Of a stretch of 64,000 nucleotides of DNA, positions 63,536 to 64,000 are shown one piece after another. The notes under the pieces were generated by a model, which worked only from the letters and a program-made list of their open reading frames with translations, did not search any database and had not been told where the DNA came from. The translations under genes and the position numbers were made by a program. Source of the stretch: Saprospiraceae bacterium (lineage in GTDB: Bacteria; Bacteroidota; Bacteroidia; Chitinophagales; Saprospiraceae); the NCBI GenBank assembly GCA_016710235.1, contig JADJLG010000001.1, forward strand, positions 2,531,501-2,595,500, read 5' to 3'. The first letter of the stretch is position 1. Each line of letters opens with the position of its first letter.

Positions 63536-64000
63536 ATGGATTCGAAGCAAATTCGCCAAAGGTTTTTGAATTATTTTGCGAAGAAGGGACATAAAATTGT
63601 GCCATCCGCTCCAATTGTAGTCAAAAATGATCCTACGCTTATGTTTACAAATGCAGGCATGAATCAGTTTAAAGACTATTTCCTTGGAACAAAGGTACCT
63701 GAAGTTCGCCGGATAGCAGATACGCAAAAATGTTTGAGGGTCAGTGGCAAGCATAACGATCTTGAAGAAGTAGGGACCGATGGTTATCATCATACGATGT
63801 TTGAAATGTTGGGCAACTGGTCATTCGGGGATTATTTCAAAAAAGAGGCAATTCAAATGGCCTGGCAGCTTTTGACAGAAGAATACAGGTTGCCAAAGGA
63901 CAGATTGTTTATCAGTGTGTTCGGTGGCGATGAAAGCGAAGGTCTGGATAGGGACATGGAAGCGGTGCGTTTCTGGAGGGAGTGGGTCGATGAAGATCGG
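63536..64000 (+). CDS. alaS: Alanyl-tRNA synthetase (partial, N-terminus only)
   Basis: The first 155 residues are present; the rest lies beyond the window. MDSKQIRQRFLNYFAKKGHK is the AlaRS opening. Class II motifs follow: LMFTNAGMNQFKDYFLGTK, IADTQKCLRVSGKHNDLEEV, and HHTMFEMLGNWSFGDYFKKE. It charges tRNA-Ala. The ATG at 63536 gives the normal N-terminus. Confidence 0.96.
   Translation, partial: MDSKQIRQRFLNYFAKKGHKIVPSAPIVVKNDPTLMFTNAGMNQFKDYFLGTKVPEVRRIADTQKCLRVSGKHNDLEEVGTDGYHHTMFEMLGNWSFGDYFKKEAIQMAWQLLTEEYRLPKDRLFISVFGGDESEGLDRDMEAVRFWREWVDEDR

Noticed and set aside
1..64000. tRNA, rRNA, CRISPR arrays, insertion sequences, integrases
   Set aside because: I looked for cloverleaf ends, regular repeat-spacer patterns, transposase motifs and terminal inverted repeats and saw none I could support; a dedicated RNA and repeat scan would settle it.

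Overview
The window reads as chromosomal DNA of a Bacteroidota bacterium, most likely a Saprospiraceae-type member. The evidence is AT-rich DNA with few Shine-Dalgarno sites, several TAnnTTTG promoter-like boxes, and a PorP/SprF protein. Three proteins carry type IX secretion (T9SS) type A sorting tails and one carries a gliding-motility-associated C-terminal domain. Housekeeping genes have Bacteroidota-style forms (long urocanate hydratase, paired DUF1800/DUF1501). The genus is inference. I saw no rRNA, tRNA, CRISPR array, transposase or phage gene.

Layout. 1-1804: partial PorP/SprF gene (minus) and an SH3-NlpC/P60 peptidase. 1956-20379: the most distinctive part, two giant cysteine-rich secreted proteins (3644 and about 2200 residues) that share a homologous C-terminal half of about 1530 residues. 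A small exported helical protein lies between them. Downstream is a GC-rich, possibly structured tail with a terminator. 20694-26815: ftsK, a saccharopine dehydrogenase-like enzyme, a GH3 enzyme and LolA. 26984-30702: a YwaF-like membrane protein, then YceI / outer-membrane barrel / YceI-like. 30883-34874: DUF1800, DUF1501 and a discoidin-like T9SS protein. 34904-40343: trmD, FKBP isomerase, M20 dipeptidase and prolyl oligopeptidase. 40432-49729: a hypothetical overlapping miaE, a large BNR-repeat protein, a small anchored protein, a TPR membrane protein and an acyl-CoA dehydrogenase. 50247-57436: HHH/coiled-coil protein, CBS protein, hutU, DUF1761 and a gliding C-terminal-domain protein. 57762-64000: DUF983, hydroxyacyl-CoA dehydrogenase, BadF-type kinase, pfkA, macro-domain protein, TerB-like protein, M23 peptidase and the start of alaS.

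How they work together. The secretion-related genes (PorP/SprF, giant proteins, discoidin-like protein, gliding-CTD protein) fit a surface built through T9SS. The giant pair shows a local near-identical tract of about 800 bp inside otherwise diverged homology, and a codon-use shift that suggests gene conversion. In at least three places a whole domain is inserted into an HYR/Ig-like repeat just after its D-x-C motif. Each protein also carries a dockerin-like module followed by a cohesin-like module before the sorting tail. This locus is the best candidate for a little-described system. The rest is mostly ordinary metabolism and cell-envelope housekeeping.
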